DNA of 64,000 bases from Bacillota bacterium (GTDB lineage: Bacteria > Bacillota > Clostridia > Christensenellales > Aristaeellaceae): the NCBI GenBank assembly GCA_023416655.1, contig JAEZHK010000063.1, forward strand, positions 1 through 64,000, written 5' to 3'. Below are positions 17,414 to 26,046 of the stretch, piece after piece. Position 1 is the stretch's first letter. Every line of letters begins with the position of its first letter. The notes below the pieces were generated by a model. That model was not told where the DNA came from. It worked only from the letters and a program-made list of their open reading frames with translations, and ran no database searches. The position numbers were made by a program, and so were the translations under genes.

Positions 17414-18361
17414 ATGAAATTTTACTTCGCACCGATGGAAGGTTTGACAGGATACATCTATCGAAATGCCCATCATGCTTTCTTTCCAAGCGGAATTGAT
17501 AAATACTTTTCACCGTTTATTTTTGCCAATCAAAGTGATGGCTTTAAAAGCCGTGATATGAATGATATTTTGCCGGAGCACAACCAGGGGATCGTTTTGA
17601 TTCCTCAATTATTGACCAACAACGCGGATGATTTCATTCATACCGCGAAGAAAATCAAGCGGCTGGGCTATCATGAGATCAATTTGAATTTGGGCTGTCC
17701 GTCAGGAACTGTTGTGTCAAAAGGCAGAGGTTCCGGATTTCTTGCAAAAAGAGCGGAGCTCGATGTGTTTTTGGATAAAATCTTCAGTCACCCGGTCACC
17801 AAAATATCCATAAAAACGAGAATCGGCAAGGACAGGCCGGAAGAGTTTGGCGAACTGATCGAAATATACAACAAATACCCCATGGAAGAATTGATCATAC
17901 ACCCCAGGGTTCAAACGGACTTTTATAGAAACACACCGAACATGGAAGTTTTTTCGGCGGCCTTCGGCCAAAGTAAAAACCCTGTTTGCTATAACGGTGA
18001 TCTATGTACAAAAGAGGACATCAACGGGTTTTCAGCCGGGTATCCGGGGGTGGAAACGGTCATGCTTGGAAGAGGGCTATTGATGAATCCAGGTCTTGTT
18101 AACGAGCTTTTGCATAATATCAAGCCCGACAAGCACCTGCTGAAAAACTTTCACGACCAAATATATGACGGCTATAAAAAAATACTCTTTGGGGACAGGA
18201 ACGTTTTGTTTAAAATGAAGGAGCTTTGGAACTACATGATCGAAATTTTTTGCGACAATGCAAAACACGCCAAGCGGATCAAAAAGTCGCAAAGTCTGCG
18301 CGATTATGACGAAGCGGTTTCGTCGTTGTTCGGCGAGTCGGATATGGTGGATATCAGGTAA
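17414..18361 (+). CDS. tRNA-dihydrouridine synthase family protein
   Basis: 315 residues. FMN-dependent TIM-barrel enzyme that reduces uridine to dihydrouridine in the tRNA D-loop. Motifs are the N-terminal FYFAPMEGLTG, the catalytic cysteine in LNLGCPSGTV, SKGRGSGFL, the basic SIKTRIG, and VMLGRGLLMNPGLV near the C-terminus. It starts at ATG 17414 with GGGGAG upstream. The gene is distinctly AT-rich and uses more A/T-ending codons than its neighbours, so it may have a separate history from the surrounding GC-rich genes. It has its own promoter and terminator. Confidence 0.88.
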   Translation: MKFYFAPMEGLTGYIYRNAHHAFFPSGIDKYFSPFIFANQSDGFKSRDMNDILPEHNQGIVLIPQLLTNNADDFIHTAKKIKRLGYHEINLNLGCPSGTVVSKGRGSGFLAKRAELDVFLDKIFSHPVTKISIKTRIGKDRPEEFGELIEIYNKYPMEELIIHPRVQTDFYRNTPNMEVFSAAFGQSKNPVCYNGDLCTKEDINGFSAGYPGVETVMLGRGLLMNPGLVNELLHNIKPDKHLLKNFHDQIYDGYKKILFGDRNVLFKMKELWNYMIEIFCDNAKHAKRIKKSQSLRDYDEAVSSLFGESDMVDIR

Positions 18362-18417
18362 TGTCCTACAGGTGGAAACCTGAGCCGTGATGTAAAACGC
18401 TTGCATAAAAGAAGATC

Positions 18418-18455
18418 AAGCCGCTGCGCCTTTACGGACGCGGCGGCTTGCTTTT
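18418..18455. terminator. Bidirectional terminator
   Basis: An 11-bp stem (18418-18428 / 18439-18449) with a single G-U pair is flanked by T-rich sequence on both strands. It separates the convergent dihydrouridine synthase and CAP-protein genes. Confidence 0.85.
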
Positions 18456-18473
18456 GAAGGATTGCCTGAGTAC

Positions 18474-18941
18474 TTATGCGCCGAACTCCTGGACCCAGTA
18501 CATGATGTTGCCAACCTTGTAGGCGGCGACGCCGATGGAGCCGAAGGAGGCGCGCAGGATGTTGGCGCGGTGGCCGGAGGAACTCATCCAGGCGGCCATG
18601 ACCTTGTCGGCGGTCTGCTGGCCCACGGCGATGTTCTCGCCGCGGCATGCGGAGGACACGGTGGACCAGGCGCTGCCGTCGGGGCGGGTGTGGCTGAACA
18701 TCTGAACGATTTCCCGGGCGCGGACGGCCGCGGCGCGGCTGAGTTCACTGGAAACAGTCAACGCTCCAAGACCCTGCTTGGCGCGATCGCCGTTGGTCTG
18801 GCTGATCACGCTCAAGGCCTGAGAGGACATCGAGGAACCGGCGGCCGACGCCATGACGGGCTGGGCGGTGACGGCCAGCGCGGGCATAGAGACCAGCATC
18901 AGTGCGAGCACCAGAATTCCAAACCGTATGACAGGCTTCAT
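18474..18941 (-). CDS. Secreted CAP/SCP-domain protein
   Basis: 155 residues. Signal peptide (MKPVIRFGILVLALMLVSMP then ALA) followed by a single CAP domain. The conserved segments are the His of FSHTRPDG, GENIA, and the HRANILRASFGSIGVAAY block, close to the YkwD/SafA-associated bacterial CAP proteins. The biochemical role of bacterial CAP proteins is mostly unclear. Start ATG 18941 has GGGAG upstream and gives a proper signal peptide. The promoter is at 18989-19017. Confidence 0.88.
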   Translation of the reverse strand: MKPVIRFGILVLALMLVSMPALAVTAQPVMASAAGSSMSSQALSVISQTNGDRAKQGLGALTVSSELSRAAAVRAREIVQMFSHTRPDGSAWSTVSSACRGENIAVGQQTADKVMAAWMSSSGHRANILRASFGSIGVAAYKVGNIMYWVQEFGA

Positions 18942-18988
18942 GATGTTACGCTCCCTTTTGAAACAGTATAGCAACTTGATTCAACGGA

Positions 18989-19017
18989 ATTGTAACATTG
19001 AGCATTATATATGTCAA
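18989..19017 (-). promoter_or_regulatory. Promoter of the CAP-protein gene
   Basis: Read on the minus strand: TTGACA (19017-19012), 17-base spacer, TACAAT (18994-18989). About 48 bases lie between the -10 box and the start codon. The remaining gap to 19280 holds only a hairpin and no gene. Confidence 0.75.
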
Positions 19018-19221
19018 GACAATTTATGCAAATCCAACAATTACCGGCTCGGGGCCATGTGGCCGCATACATGCCCAGGGCTACCCCGGTTCAGCGCATT
19101 AAGATGTACTTTGGGGAGAAGTAAGGCCTGCGGGAAGAAAGTATTTTCGGAATAGAAACAACGGTCTCCATTCGCGTTCCTTTCATGGCTTGACGCAAGC
19201 CTTTCTTTGGGGATAACCTGA

Positions 19222-19251
19222 ATCGGCCGCATAACGGAAAATGCGGCCGAT
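19222..19251. terminator. Hairpin downstream of the PIG-L deacetylase gene
   Basis: Perfect 11-bp stem ATCGGCCGCAT / ATGCGGCCGAT with an 8-base loop. It has no clear T-tract on the minus strand, so it may end or only stabilise the deacetylase transcript. Confidence 0.5.
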
Positions 19252-19280
19252 CTGCTGCTAAATTGATTCTCGTTTCCTCC

Positions 19281-19940
19281 CTAGAAAAGGCTTTCCAGCG
19301 AGCGGAGCGGCAGCGCCTGGTACAGGTACAGCCCCTCGGCGTAGGGGACGCCGATCAATTCGCCGTCCCGGCGGGACAGATCCATCGCGAATTCCTCGAT
19401 GTGCTGGGAGGCGTGGGCCGCGCAAATTTCGCGCTTTTGAGGCGCCTCCTCCGTGATGTCCACGAGGACATCCGGCCTCCGGGCGTTGGTGCGCCGGTCG
19501 GCGCTGAAGTAAAGGATCGCGCCATAGTGCCAGTCGCTGCCGTCGGCGGCGTATTTGTTGAGCCCGCCGGTAAACGCCGCGGCCCGCGCGATCTGGCTTG
19601 CCGCCACGTGGTCCGGGTGGTAGTCGTCCGGGTGCAGCGTCAGGATCAGGCGGGGCGAGCAAGACCGCATCACCGGCGCGACCTTCTCCACCGCTTCCTT
19701 CGTATAATGAAGCCCCGCGTCCGGAAAGTCCATTTGGTGGTATTCGTCTATGCCCATGCGTTTCGCGCCTTCGCGCGCCTCCTGGAGCCGCGTCTCCATT
19801 TCCGCGTGGCCGCCGGATTCGCCCCGGGTCAATACGATCAGCCCGGTGCGGCGGCCCTCCTTCTTTGCCTTCAAAAAGATTCCGGACGCGCAGACCTCCA
19901 GATCGTCCGGGTGCGCCGTGACCGCGAGCAGATCCACCAT
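19281..19940 (-). CDS. PIG-L/LmbE-family deacetylase
   Basis: 219 residues. Zinc-dependent de-N-acetylase fold with the metal motif AHPDDLE near the N-terminus and HPDDYHPDHVAAS in the middle. Members remove N-acetyl groups from GlcNAc-linked small molecules (for example in bacillithiol or mycothiol synthesis) or from sugars. No thiol-pathway partner is visible here. It ends a probable operon with the sugar ABC transporter upstream on the same strand, which points to amino-sugar use. ATG 19940 has GGAGG 9 bases upstream. Confidence 0.85.
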   Translation of the reverse strand: MVDLLAVTAHPDDLEVCASGIFLKAKKEGRRTGLIVLTRGESGGHAEMETRLQEAREGAKRMGIDEYHQMDFPDAGLHYTKEAVEKVAPVMRSCSPRLILTLHPDDYHPDHVAASQIARAAAFTGGLNKYAADGSDWHYGAILYFSADRRTNARRPDVLVDITEEAPQKREICAAHASQHIEEFAMDLSRRDGELIGVPYAEGLYLYQALPLRSLESLF

Positions 19941-19959
19941 ACCGCATGCCTCCTTGATT

Positions 19960-20169
19960 TGTTGTGAATGGGGAGCACGTGGGAACGCGTCTTGCGGGCG
20001 TTTCAGATCCTGGGGTTCGGGGCCGAAGCCCCGATTGATTCAAGGCAACCGGAGGGCGACCTGCGCGGCCGCAGGTTGCCTATCCCGCTTCGCGCGCAGG
20101 CTCGGCCGCAAGCCGCAGCTTGCAGAGCCTGCGCCTGCGCGTGAAAGCCGCGAAACGGATTTCACGCGC
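19960..20169 (-). other. Hairpin-rich intergenic stretch
   Basis: Between the permease and deacetylase genes. On the minus strand it starts with GCGTGAAA/TTTCACGC, then CAGGCTC/GAGCCTG arms, a compound GGCAACC/GGTTGCC stem with an inner CCTGC/GCAGG, and GGGGCTTCGGCCCC. No gene is apparent. It could be a processing or attenuation region that lowers deacetylase expression relative to the transporter. Confidence 0.5.
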
Positions 20170-21015
20170 TTATTTGATGCCTGTCGCCGAAATGCCCTCG
20201 ATGAACTGGTTCTGGAAGATCAAAAACAGGATGATCATCGGCCAGACCGCCATCGCGCTTCCTGCCATCACCTGCGGGTAATAGGTGGTGTGTTCGCCGA
20301 TCAGCATCGCAAGGCCCGCCGACAGCGTCATCTTGTCCAGCGAACTATTGACGATCAGCGGCCACATCAGGTCCTTGAAGGCGGAGAGCGCCGTAAGGAT
20401 CGCCAGAGAGACAAGCGCGGGCTTGATCAGCGGCAGCAGGATTCTCGCGTAGATGCCGAAGAAGCCGCAGCCGTCGATCATCGCGGCTTCGTCCAGCGCC
20501 TTGGGCTGGGTCATAAAAAACTGCCGGAGCATGAAGGTGCCGAATGCGCTGAAGATCTTGGGCAGCCACAGCGCCGTCACCGAGTTGGTGAGCTTCAGCC
20601 GCACCATGATGTCGAAGTGGGGGACCAGGAAGATCTGCCCGGGCACCATGAGGAGCGAAAGGCATAGCGTGAACAAGAGGTCCCGGCCCGGGAACGTAAG
20701 CCGCGCGAAGGCGTAGGCCGCCATGGAGCAGACGACGAGCTGCCCCAGGATCGCCATGCCCACCATCGCGAAGGTGTTGAAATAGAAGGCGCCGAAGGGG
20801 AATTTCCCCAGCACGATTTGGTAGTTGTCCAGCATCCAACGGGCGGGCAGGAGCGTCGGCGGGATCAGGATGCTCTCCTCATACGTCTTGAACGAGGTCA
20901 GGATCATCCACAGAAACGGCCCGATGGTGACGAGGCTGGCCAGGACCAATAGCGTGTGCAGCGGCCAGGTTTTGCCGCGACCCGCCTTGCGAAGGAGGGG
21001 CGAAACGCTAGTCAT
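20170..21015 (-). CDS. Sugar ABC transporter permease (MalG type)
   Basis: 281 residues with about six membrane segments and the cytoplasmic EAA loop DEAAMIDGCGFFGIYARILL, which contacts the ATPase. This is the second inner-membrane permease of a CUT1-type importer. It begins inside the end of the MalF-type gene (8-base overlap). No ATPase gene is in the cluster, so a shared MsmX-like ATPase is likely, as is common in Bacillota. Confidence 0.9.
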   Translation of the reverse strand: MTSVSPLLRKAGRGKTWPLHTLLVLASLVTIGPFLWMILTSFKTYEESILIPPTLLPARWMLDNYQIVLGKFPFGAFYFNTFAMVGMAILGQLVVCSMAAYAFARLTFPGRDLLFTLCLSLLMVPGQIFLVPHFDIMVRLKLTNSVTALWLPKIFSAFGTFMLRQFFMTQPKALDEAAMIDGCGFFGIYARILLPLIKPALVSLAILTALSAFKDLMWPLIVNSSLDKMTLSAGLAMLIGEHTTYYPQVMAGSAMAVWPMIILFLIFQNQFIEGISATGIK

Positions 21016-21910
21016 CGTAATGCACCCACCTTTTTTGCAGCTTCATCTGCAAGAGCGTCATGGCCAGGATCAAAAGGAACAGGACCATCGAAATCGCCGC
21101 GCCATAGCCCTTGTGGAACCGAATGAAGGCTTCTTCAAAGAAGTAGGTGACCAGCGATCTAGAGGCTGCGGTGCCGCTGGAATACTGCTTGATCATCAGG
21201 TAGATGATGTCGAAGATCTGGAAGACGTTGATGATGCTGGTGACCGTCACAAAGAAGATGGACGGGGTCAATAGTGGGATGGTGATGCGCCGGAACTGCT
21301 GAAGGCCGGTTGCGCCGTCGATGATGGCCGCCTCGTAGTAGCTGCGGGAGATGCCCTGCAGCCCCGCCAGCAGCACGATCACCTGGTAGGCCACGCTGCT
21401 CCACACAAACACCACAGAAACCGAGGGCAGCACCACGGCGGGGTCCGAAAGCCAGGCGACGCCCGTCAGCCCCAGCATCTTCAGCGCGTCGTTGATCAGC
21501 CCGAACTCATAGTTCATCAGCCACTTCCACATCAGCGCGACGGCCGCGGGCAGCGTGACCGCGGGCAGGAACACCATTGTGCGGTATATGCCGCGGCCGC
21601 GAAGCTGCTGGTTGAGGACCGCCGCCAGCATGATGGCAAGCGCCACCACCAGCGGTACGCACAGCGCGACGTACAGGAGCGTGTTGCCCAGCGACTGGTA
21701 GAAATAGGGGGCCTTGAAGAGATTGACGTAGTTGGTCAGCCCCACGAAGGCGGGCTTGCCGAAGCTGGACTTGTTGGTGAAGCTGTCGTACAGGCTCTGC
21801 CCGAAGGCGTACACGTAGAAGACGATGAGGCCCGTAAACAGCGGCGCGATCATGGCGTATCCCGCCCGCGCCTGCGCGCGCATCAATGGTCCTGTGCGCC
21901 TTGTGCGCAT
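21008..21910 (-). CDS. Sugar ABC transporter permease (MalF type)
   Basis: 300 residues, about six membrane helices, with the EAA loop YYEAAIIDGATGLQQFRRIT. It pairs with the MalG-type permease that follows. Start ATG 21910 is chosen because GGAGG lies 7-8 bases upstream; the longer frame to 21940 adds an unlikely Lys/Gly-rich leader. A strong hairpin separates it from the binding-protein gene. Confidence 0.9.
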   Translation of the reverse strand: MRTRRTGPLMRAQARAGYAMIAPLFTGLIVFYVYAFGQSLYDSFTNKSSFGKPAFVGLTNYVNLFKAPYFYQSLGNTLLYVALCVPLVVALAIMLAAVLNQQLRGRGIYRTMVFLPAVTLPAAVALMWKWLMNYEFGLINDALKMLGLTGVAWLSDPAVVLPSVSVVFVWSSVAYQVIVLLAGLQGISRSYYEAAIIDGATGLQQFRRITIPLLTPSIFFVTVTSIINVFQIFDIIYLMIKQYSSGTAASRSLVTYFFEEAFIRFHKGYGAAISMVLFLLILAMTLLQMKLQKRWVHYDD

Positions 21911-21951
21911 ACCATCTCCTCCTTTCATACGGTCGGCCACCGTAAAACAAT

Positions 21952-21986
21952 GCCCGCATGGTATAAGCCGATTGTACCATGCGGGC
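21952..21986 (-). terminator. Intra-operon hairpin between binding protein and permease genes
   Basis: Perfect 12-bp stem (21952-21963 / 21975-21986), followed on the minus strand by ATTGTTTT. It probably acts as a partial terminator or a 3' stabiliser, giving more binding protein than permease. Confidence 0.75.
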
Positions 21987-22048
21987 CTTCGGTCAACAAG
22001 GGTCTAGCCGCGTTCAGCCGCCCGACTTACGGGCGTGCTCCGATTGGA

Positions 22049-23317
22049 TCAGCCCTGCGCGTCCAGAATCGGCTGCATCTGGTCCTGAATGGCCTTGCAG
22101 CCGTCCGCCGGGGTCACCGTGCCGGACAGGATCTGGCTGGAGAAGTCCATCACGACGGGCAGCCACTCGGCAATCGAGGCGGAGGTGGGGAAGAAGAAGC
22201 CGGTCTCCGCCACTTTATAGAACACGCTGGCGTCGATGTGCTTGAAGTTGGGCACGTAGTACTGCTGCGCGCTGATCAGCGCGGGCATGTCGATCTTGCC
22301 CTCGGCCTGCATCTTGTTGGCTTCCTCACCGGCGAGGAACTGGATCAGCTTCCAGGCGGCTTCCTTGTTCTGGCAGTTCGAATTCATCGCGTAGCCGAGG
22401 CCGCCCATAACGGAGGCGTTGCTCGCGTCCATCTTGGGCATCGGCACCACGCCGATGTCGGCGGCGAAGGAGGCTTCGTCCATCAAAAGCGCCTTCCAGG
22501 AGCCCATGAATACCATCGCGGCCTTCTGGGACAGGAACAGGTCCGTGCCCTTGGTGTCGGAGAGCACCTTGTAATCCGGCATGACGCCCGCGCTCATCAG
22601 ATCGAGCACATCCTGGAAGGACTTGACGGTGCCGGCCTGGTCAAAACCCGCGGTCTTCTGGTCGTCCGAGATGATGAAGCCGCCGTCCTGCACGATGAAG
22701 TTGAAGTAGGAGGGCTGCGGATCCAGTTCCATCACCAGCGGGTACTCGCTGCCGCCCGCAGCGGCAATCGCTTCTTTAAGCTTCGTGCCGGTGGCGACCA
22801 TGTCCGCCCAGGTCCAGCCGTCCTTGGGCTCGCCCACGCCATACTTGGCGAAGATGGCCTTGTTGTAGAACACCTGCACGGTGTCCATGCCCTTGGGCAT
22901 TGCATACTGCACGCCGTTCATGTTGTAGGCGTCCCGGATGACCGCCACGTAACCGTTCATGTCGATGCCGGCGGCCTTGATGTAGCTGTCCAGCGGCTCC
23001 AGCACGCCCGCGCTGACATACTTGGGGAGGAAGGTGTTCATCCAGAACACGTCCGCCGCGCTGCCCGCGCCCATGGCGGCGTCCAGCTTGGTCCAGTAGT
23101 CGGACCAGGGGGTCAGCTGCACTTCCACGTCGATGTCGGCGTTCGCTTCTTCAAATTTGGTCACAATCTGATCGAAAACCGGCTTCTGCGACTCATCCCA
23201 CAGCGCGTAGGTGATCTTCGTCTTCTCCGCCGCAACCGCCGGGGCGATGGTGCCGAGCGACAGCGTCAGGACCATCACCAGGATCAGGGCGAAAGACCTC
23301 TTGAACAACCGCTCCAT
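22049..23317 (-). CDS. Sugar ABC transporter substrate-binding protein
   Basis: About 422 residues, family-1 extracellular solute-binding protein. The hydrophobic leader (RSFALILVMVLTLSLGTIAP) lacks a lipobox cysteine: the mature start is near AVAAEKTKITYALW. ADVFWMNTF and YAMPKGMDTVQVFYN are typical of the CUT1 group. ATG 23317 is 7 bases from GGAGG, whereas ATG 23323 is only one base from it. The sugar is unknown; the divergent GH4 and PfkB genes suggest a disaccharide or uronide. How the protein is anchored without a lipid cysteine is unclear. Confidence 0.9.
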   Translation of the reverse strand: MERLFKRSFALILVMVLTLSLGTIAPAVAAEKTKITYALWDESQKPVFDQIVTKFEEANADIDVEVQLTPWSDYWTKLDAAMGAGSAADVFWMNTFLPKYVSAGVLEPLDSYIKAAGIDMNGYVAVIRDAYNMNGVQYAMPKGMDTVQVFYNKAIFAKYGVGEPKDGWTWADMVATGTKLKEAIAAAGGSEYPLVMELDPQPSYFNFIVQDGGFIISDDQKTAGFDQAGTVKSFQDVLDLMSAGVMPDYKVLSDTKGTDLFLSQKAAMVFMGSWKALLMDEASFAADIGVVPMPKMDASNASVMGGLGYAMNSNCQNKEAAWKLIQFLAGEEANKMQAEGKIDMPALISAQQYYVPNFKHIDASVFYKVAETGFFFPTSASIAEWLPVVMDFSSQILSGTVTPADGCKAIQDQMQPILDAQG

Positions 23318-23393
23318 GTCCATACCTCCTTAGAATTCTCAGGATGTGAAAACGACGTTTGGCTTGCGGCATGCCGCAGGCTCCGACAGGCAC

Positions 23394-23422
23394 ATTATAG
23401 GGTGAGGGGAAAAGTTTGTCAA
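23394..23422 (-). promoter_or_regulatory. Consensus promoter of the sugar ABC operon
   Basis: On the minus strand, TTGACA (23422-23417), exactly 17 bases, then TATAAT (23399-23394): a perfect sigma-70 consensus. So strong a promoter before a sugar transporter implies repression, plausibly by the DeoR-family protein encoded at 26047. Confidence 0.88.
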
Positions 23423-23527
23423 TAGTCTGATCAAATAAAATCATAATATATTCAAACACCATCTTGGAATTCCATGGAGTGGTTCTTGGAGCGGCGTGAA
23501 AATCCGTTGAAAATCCTATGTTTGTAC

Positions 23528-23556
23528 TTGTAATTTCGCCCGGTCTATGGTATAAC
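23528..23556 (+). promoter_or_regulatory. Promoter of the GH4 / kinase / DeoR unit
   Basis: TTGTAA (23528-23533) and TATAAC (23551-23556) with a 17-base spacer, ~90 bases before the GH4 start. It is divergent from the transporter promoter about 105 bases away, so one operator between them could control both. Confidence 0.65.
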
Positions 23557-23643
23557 AGATGCAAAAGCGGTGGCGGCCCCCGTTGGGAACAATATGATCA
23601 ATATGATCATTTTCTCGGAGGCCCGGAAAGGCGGGAAACCGGC

Positions 23644-25020
23644 ATGAAACTCACGGTGATCGGCGGGGCGGGCGCCCGTTCGCCGATGCTGCTCAAGAGC
23701 CTGGCGGCGGAGGCCGCAACCCTGAACCTCACCACCCTGGTGTTTCTGGACGACGATCCTGTCCGCCGCCGCGCCTTCGGCCCGATGCTTACCAAGGCGG
23801 CCCGGCGGCTCAGGCCGGAGATGGCTTTCTCGGTGACCGGCGACGAGCGCGCGGCGCTTCGGGATACCGATTACGTCATCACCACCATCCGCGCAGGGTC
23901 GGACCAGTCCCGCGTGACGGACGAGCGCGTAGCGCTGCGCCACGGGGTCATTGGGCAGGAGACCACCGGAGCGGGCGGCTTCGCGATGGCGCTTCGGTCC
24001 ATCCCGGCGCTGAGGCATTACTGCGAGCTGGCACGGGAACTGGCCGCGCCGGGGTTCATGATGTTCAACTTCACCAATCCGGCGGGGCTTGTGACCCAGG
24101 CGCTCCGGGACCTGGGCTACGACTTCGTCTACGGCATCTGCGACGCGCCGACGGGGCTTCTCAGGCAGGCGGCGCGCCTGATGCACCGTAAGCCGGAGGA
24201 ATTTGAGGCGGAGCTGATCGGGCTCAACCATCTTTCCTATTTCACGTCACTCAAGCTGGACGGGCGGGAGGTGCTGCCTGAGCTGCTTGAAAACCCTCGG
24301 CTCTATTCCGAAACGGACATGCGCTACTTCCGCCCGGAGCTGGCGCGGCACCTTGGGTGCCTGCTCAATGAATACCTCTACTATTTTTACTACCGCGAGC
24401 GGGCGGAGGCGCGCATGCTCGAAGCGCGCGAGACCCGGGGCGAGCGAATCGCGGCGCTCAATCTCCAGATGGTGGAAGCGCTTTTGACCATGGACGCGGG
24501 AAGCGACTTCGACGGCATGCTCCGCCTGTACGGGGAGATCACCCACCGCCGGGAGGCGGACTACATGGCCTCCGAATCCGGCGTCCAGCGGGACGAGGCT
24601 TCGACGCCCCGCTTTGATCTGTACGCGCCGGAGGAGGGCGGTTACGCAGGCGTGGCGCTGAAGATCATCCGCGCCCGGACATTCGGGGAGGCCGGGGAGA
24701 TGTCCGCCTGCGTGCCAAACCATGGCACGATCCCCTGGCTGGAGGATGGCGACGTGATTGAGGTCATGTGCGAGCTGACAAAGGCGGGGCCCATTCCGAA
24801 GCGGGCAGACTACTGCCTGCCGGAGGGCGCGAAGGCGCTGATTCGGACCGTCAAGTACTATGAGCGCGCTGCCGCCCGTGCCATCGTGCAAAAGGACTGG
24901 TGGATGGCCCGTGACGCGCTGGCGGCCCATCCGCTGATCAACTCTTACTCGCTGGCGGAGGCGCTGCTGGACGAATACCTGAAGGCCTATGAATCCTATA
25001 CGGGAGCGTGGAAAAGATGA
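23644..25020 (+). CDS. GH4-family glycosidase (NAD+- and Mn2+-dependent)
   Basis: 458 residues. The N-terminal Rossmann motif is LTVIGGAGARSPML. The metal-binding Cys lies in GICDAPTG and the His in IGLNHLSYF. GH4 enzymes cleave alpha- or beta-glycosides by an oxidation-elimination-reduction cycle. The CDxP context of the metal cysteine resembles phospho-alpha-glucosidases, but there is no PTS system here, so an unphosphorylated glycoside brought in by the divergent ABC transporter is also possible. ATG 23644 follows GGCGGGAAA. It overlaps the kinase gene by ATGA. Confidence 0.87.
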   Translation: MKLTVIGGAGARSPMLLKSLAAEAATLNLTTLVFLDDDPVRRRAFGPMLTKAARRLRPEMAFSVTGDERAALRDTDYVITTIRAGSDQSRVTDERVALRHGVIGQETTGAGGFAMALRSIPALRHYCELARELAAPGFMMFNFTNPAGLVTQALRDLGYDFVYGICDAPTGLLRQAARLMHRKPEEFEAELIGLNHLSYFTSLKLDGREVLPELLENPRLYSETDMRYFRPELARHLGCLLNEYLYYFYYRERAEARMLEARETRGERIAALNLQMVEALLTMDAGSDFDGMLRLYGEITHRREADYMASESGVQRDEASTPRFDLYAPEEGGYAGVALKIIRARTFGEAGEMSACVPNHGTIPWLEDGDVIEVMCELTKAGPIPKRADYCLPEGAKALIRTVKYYERAAARAIVQKDWWMARDALAAHPLINSYSLAEALLDEYLKAYESYTGAWKR

Positions 25021-25940
25021 GTTTTGTGGCGGGGTTCGGCATTGCGAACGTGGATTTTCTGTTCGGACATATGCCGCGGGTGCCCAAACCTGGTGAGGAG
25101 ATCTATGCAAAGAGCTTTTCCCGGCAGTTGGGCGGCGGCCCGGTGGCGACGATGATTCAATTGGCCAGGCTTTCGGTGCCGGTGCGGCTGGCCACCTACG
25201 TGGGCAGCGGCGACATGAGCGCCTTCGTCCGGGAGCAGCTGGCCATGAACCGCGTGCCCTTCGTCAACATGCATGCGAGCCGCGAGGCGGAGCCCCTCAA
25301 CGTCAGCAGCATCATCTCCTGCCCGGAGGACCGGGCGCTGGTCAGCTACAGGCCGCCTGAGGAGGCCTTCCGCGTGTCGGAGGACACCGTCTACCAGTTC
25401 TACAAGGGCGCGAAGGTGGCCTACGTCCAGCTGGAGCACGCGTCTCTGTGCAAGCGGCTCAAGCAGGAAGGCGCCATCGTGGTGATGGACTCCTTCTGGG
25501 ACGACGGGCTGTGCATGGACTGGTATGAGGACGTGCTGCCCTATGTGGACTACTTTACCCCAAACGAAGTGGAAGCCTTGAAGATCACCGGCGCGGCCTC
25601 GGTGGAGGAGGCGCTGGAGCGCCTGAGCCAGCGGTTGCCGCTGGCGCTGATCAAGCTGAGCGAAAAGGGCTGTATCCTCCGGCATAATGGCGTAACGACG
25701 CACATTCCCGGCGTCGAGGTCAACTACGTGGACGCCACCGGCGCGGGCGACGCGTTCCTGGCGGGGCTGCTCTACGGTCTCTTCTACGGCTACGGCCCGG
25801 AGGATTGCGTCCGGCTCGGCAACATCACCGGCGCGAGCGCGGTCACCCGCATCGGATGCCTCGCCGCCGAGATGAACCGGAGGGAAATGCTCGCCCAGAT
25901 GGAGGCGCACTACGGCATCCGGCTGCCCGAAGCGACATAA
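25017..25940 (+). CDS. PfkB-family sugar kinase
   Basis: 307 residues. Ribokinase fold with the N-terminal glycine motif QLGGGPVATMIQLARL and the C-terminal signature VDATGAGDAFLAG, whose Asp is the catalytic base. It phosphorylates a sugar or sugar acid, probably the product released by the GH4 enzyme encoded by the overlapping upstream gene. Starts at ATG 25017, inside the GH4 stop. Confidence 0.87.
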   Translation: MSFVAGFGIANVDFLFGHMPRVPKPGEEIYAKSFSRQLGGGPVATMIQLARLSVPVRLATYVGSGDMSAFVREQLAMNRVPFVNMHASREAEPLNVSSIISCPEDRALVSYRPPEEAFRVSEDTVYQFYKGAKVAYVQLEHASLCKRLKQEGAIVVMDSFWDDGLCMDWYEDVLPYVDYFTPNEVEALKITGAASVEEALERLSQRLPLALIKLSEKGCILRHNGVTTHIPGVEVNYVDATGAGDAFLAGLLYGLFYGYGPEDCVRLGNITGASAVTRIGCLAAEMNRREMLAQMEAHYGIRLPEAT

Positions 25941-25970
25941 TCCGCCAGCCTCGGCGGCGGATTTCGACTT
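25939..25970 (+). terminator. Weak terminator after the kinase gene
   Basis: Stem AATCCGCC / GGCGGATT with a 9-base loop, followed by TCGACTT. It overlaps the kinase stop codon. A TATAAT box at 25999-26004 suggests the regulator gene also has its own promoter, though no good -35 box was found. Confidence 0.5.
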
Positions 25971-26046
25971 CCATCTGGCGCGAAGCGGATCGGGCTGATA
26001 TAATAAAGGGAACCGCGCGGTTCACGGCGGCTTCTGAGGAGAGGTT

